This document shows, piece after piece, positions 6,552-6,898 of a stretch of 6,898 nt of DNA (positions are counted from its first letter, which is position 1; each line of letters begins with the position of its first letter). Below the pieces are notes generated by a model that worked only from the letters and a program-made list of their open reading frames with translations, ran no database searches and was not told where the DNA came from. The position numbers were made by a program, and so were the translations under genes. The stretch is from Rubrobacter sp. (GTDB lineage Bacteria > Actinomycetota > Rubrobacteria > Rubrobacterales > Rubrobacteraceae). The stretch covers positions 1 to 6,898 of the forward strand of contig JACDGB010000092.1 in NCBI GenBank assembly GCA_013815485.1, read 5' to 3'.

Positions 6552-6878
6552 TCAACTCGAACGTAGTTTGTTCATGAAAGTGGATAACACGCGCTCTACT
6601 TCTATCGTACTCCCGGAAAGGTTTCTGTGACTCTGGAGCAGACGATATTCTAATTCGCTGGCGGAGCCCATTGCGGTTTGCATGAACCGGGCCAGCTTCG
6701 CATCGTCGCTCCTGCCGCGACCTTCAGCTACGTTGGTCGGTATCGAAGCACAAGAGCGCCGAAGTTGCGCCGTCAATCCGTGCGTCTCCTGCCTGGGAAG
6801 TCCGGCGGTAGCCTCGTAGATTTCCAACGTAAGTTGATGTCCCTTCCACCAGACCTTCAGTTCTCTAAAATCTCTCAT
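6552..6878 (-). CDS. Small four-helix-bundle protein (S23/IVS-type family)
   Basis: The 108-residue product has the hallmarks of the four-helix-bundle family first described as proteins encoded in intervening sequences of 23S rRNA genes; the Avd accessory proteins of diversity-generating retroelements are related. The N-terminus is the typical DFRELKVWWKGHQLTLEIYE (3-22). The central signature LTAQLRRSCASIPTNVAEGR is at 35-54, and GSASELEYRLLQS is at 71-83. No catalytic site is known for the family; members form homo-oligomers and some bind nucleic acid or partner proteins. From memory of the family (about 115-120 residues), roughly a dozen residues between helices 3 and 4 are missing, yet the last helix (IEVERVLSTFMNKLRS) is in frame. 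The ATG at 6878 has GGGG 6 bases upstream. GC content is near 47% at its 3' end against about 60% nearby, hinting at separate origin. It is not inside an rRNA gene here; its function is unknown. Confidence 0.88.
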   Translation of the reverse strand: MRDFRELKVWWKGHQLTLEIYEATAGLPRQETHGLTAQLRRSCASIPTNVAEGRGRSDDAKLARFMQTAMGSASELEYRLLQSHRNLSGSTIEVERVLSTFMNKLRSS

Positions 6879-6898
6879 TCAGCACCCCAGCTACTCGC

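Noticed and set aside
4359..6566. A 735-codon plus-strand open frame opposite secA and hpf.
   Set aside because: It mirrors the codon structure of secA and hpf on the other strand, has no recognisable domain, spans two genuine genes and a spacer, and is typical of antisense open frames in GC-rich DNA.
6552..6878. Possible diversity-generating retroelement or 23S rRNA intervening sequence, suggested by the four-helix protein.
   Set aside because: No reverse transcriptase, template/variable repeats or rRNA sequence is seen in the window; only the small protein gene is present. The upstream side beyond 6898 cannot be judged.

Overview
The window is a compact, GC-rich (roughly 60%) bacterial chromosome segment in which every supported gene lies on the minus strand. 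Read in the direction of transcription (right to left) the order is: a small four-helix-bundle protein, hpf (long-form ribosome hibernation factor), secA, prfB (release factor 2), a secreted or anchored LmeA/DUF2993-like protein, ftsE, and the first 220 codons of ftsX, which runs off the left edge. The organism is most likely an actinobacterium of a deep lineage (Rubrobacter-like). This rests on the GC content, the long HPF next to secA, a frameshift-free prfB, the DUF2993-type protein and frequent TTG/GTG starts. It is an inference, not a proven assignment.

Right end (6522-6898): a 108-residue member of the four-helix-bundle (S23/IVS-type, Avd-related) family lies 30 bases upstream of hpf. 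It is locally poorer in GC than the rest of the window, mainly in its 3' half. Centre (2188-6521): hpf, secA and prfB form a tight block. hpf and secA are separated by 57 bases, and secA and prfB overlap by one base (TAG stop / GTG start). Left part (1-2183): the DUF2993-like gene begins 4 bases after the prfB stop. A 109-base non-coding gap follows, the largest in the window, holding a hairpin and a weak promoter candidate. ftsE and ftsX then overlap by 11 bases.

Functionally the cluster joins ribosome maintenance (HPF), protein export (SecA), translation termination at UGA/UAA (RF2) and control of cell-wall hydrolysis at division (FtsEX). The hpf-secA-prfB-(x)-ftsE-ftsX order resembles the arrangement in Bacillus-type genomes. 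It differs from mycobacteria, where hpf-secA and prfB-ftsEX are separate loci. No stretch over 300 bases lacks a gene. I found no tRNA, rRNA, insertion sequence, CRISPR array, phage gene or defence system. This is mostly an ordinary housekeeping region. The points most worth a second look are the four-helix protein next to hpf, the substituted fourth ligand position in the SecA zinc motif, and the DUF2993-like gene placed between prfB and ftsE.
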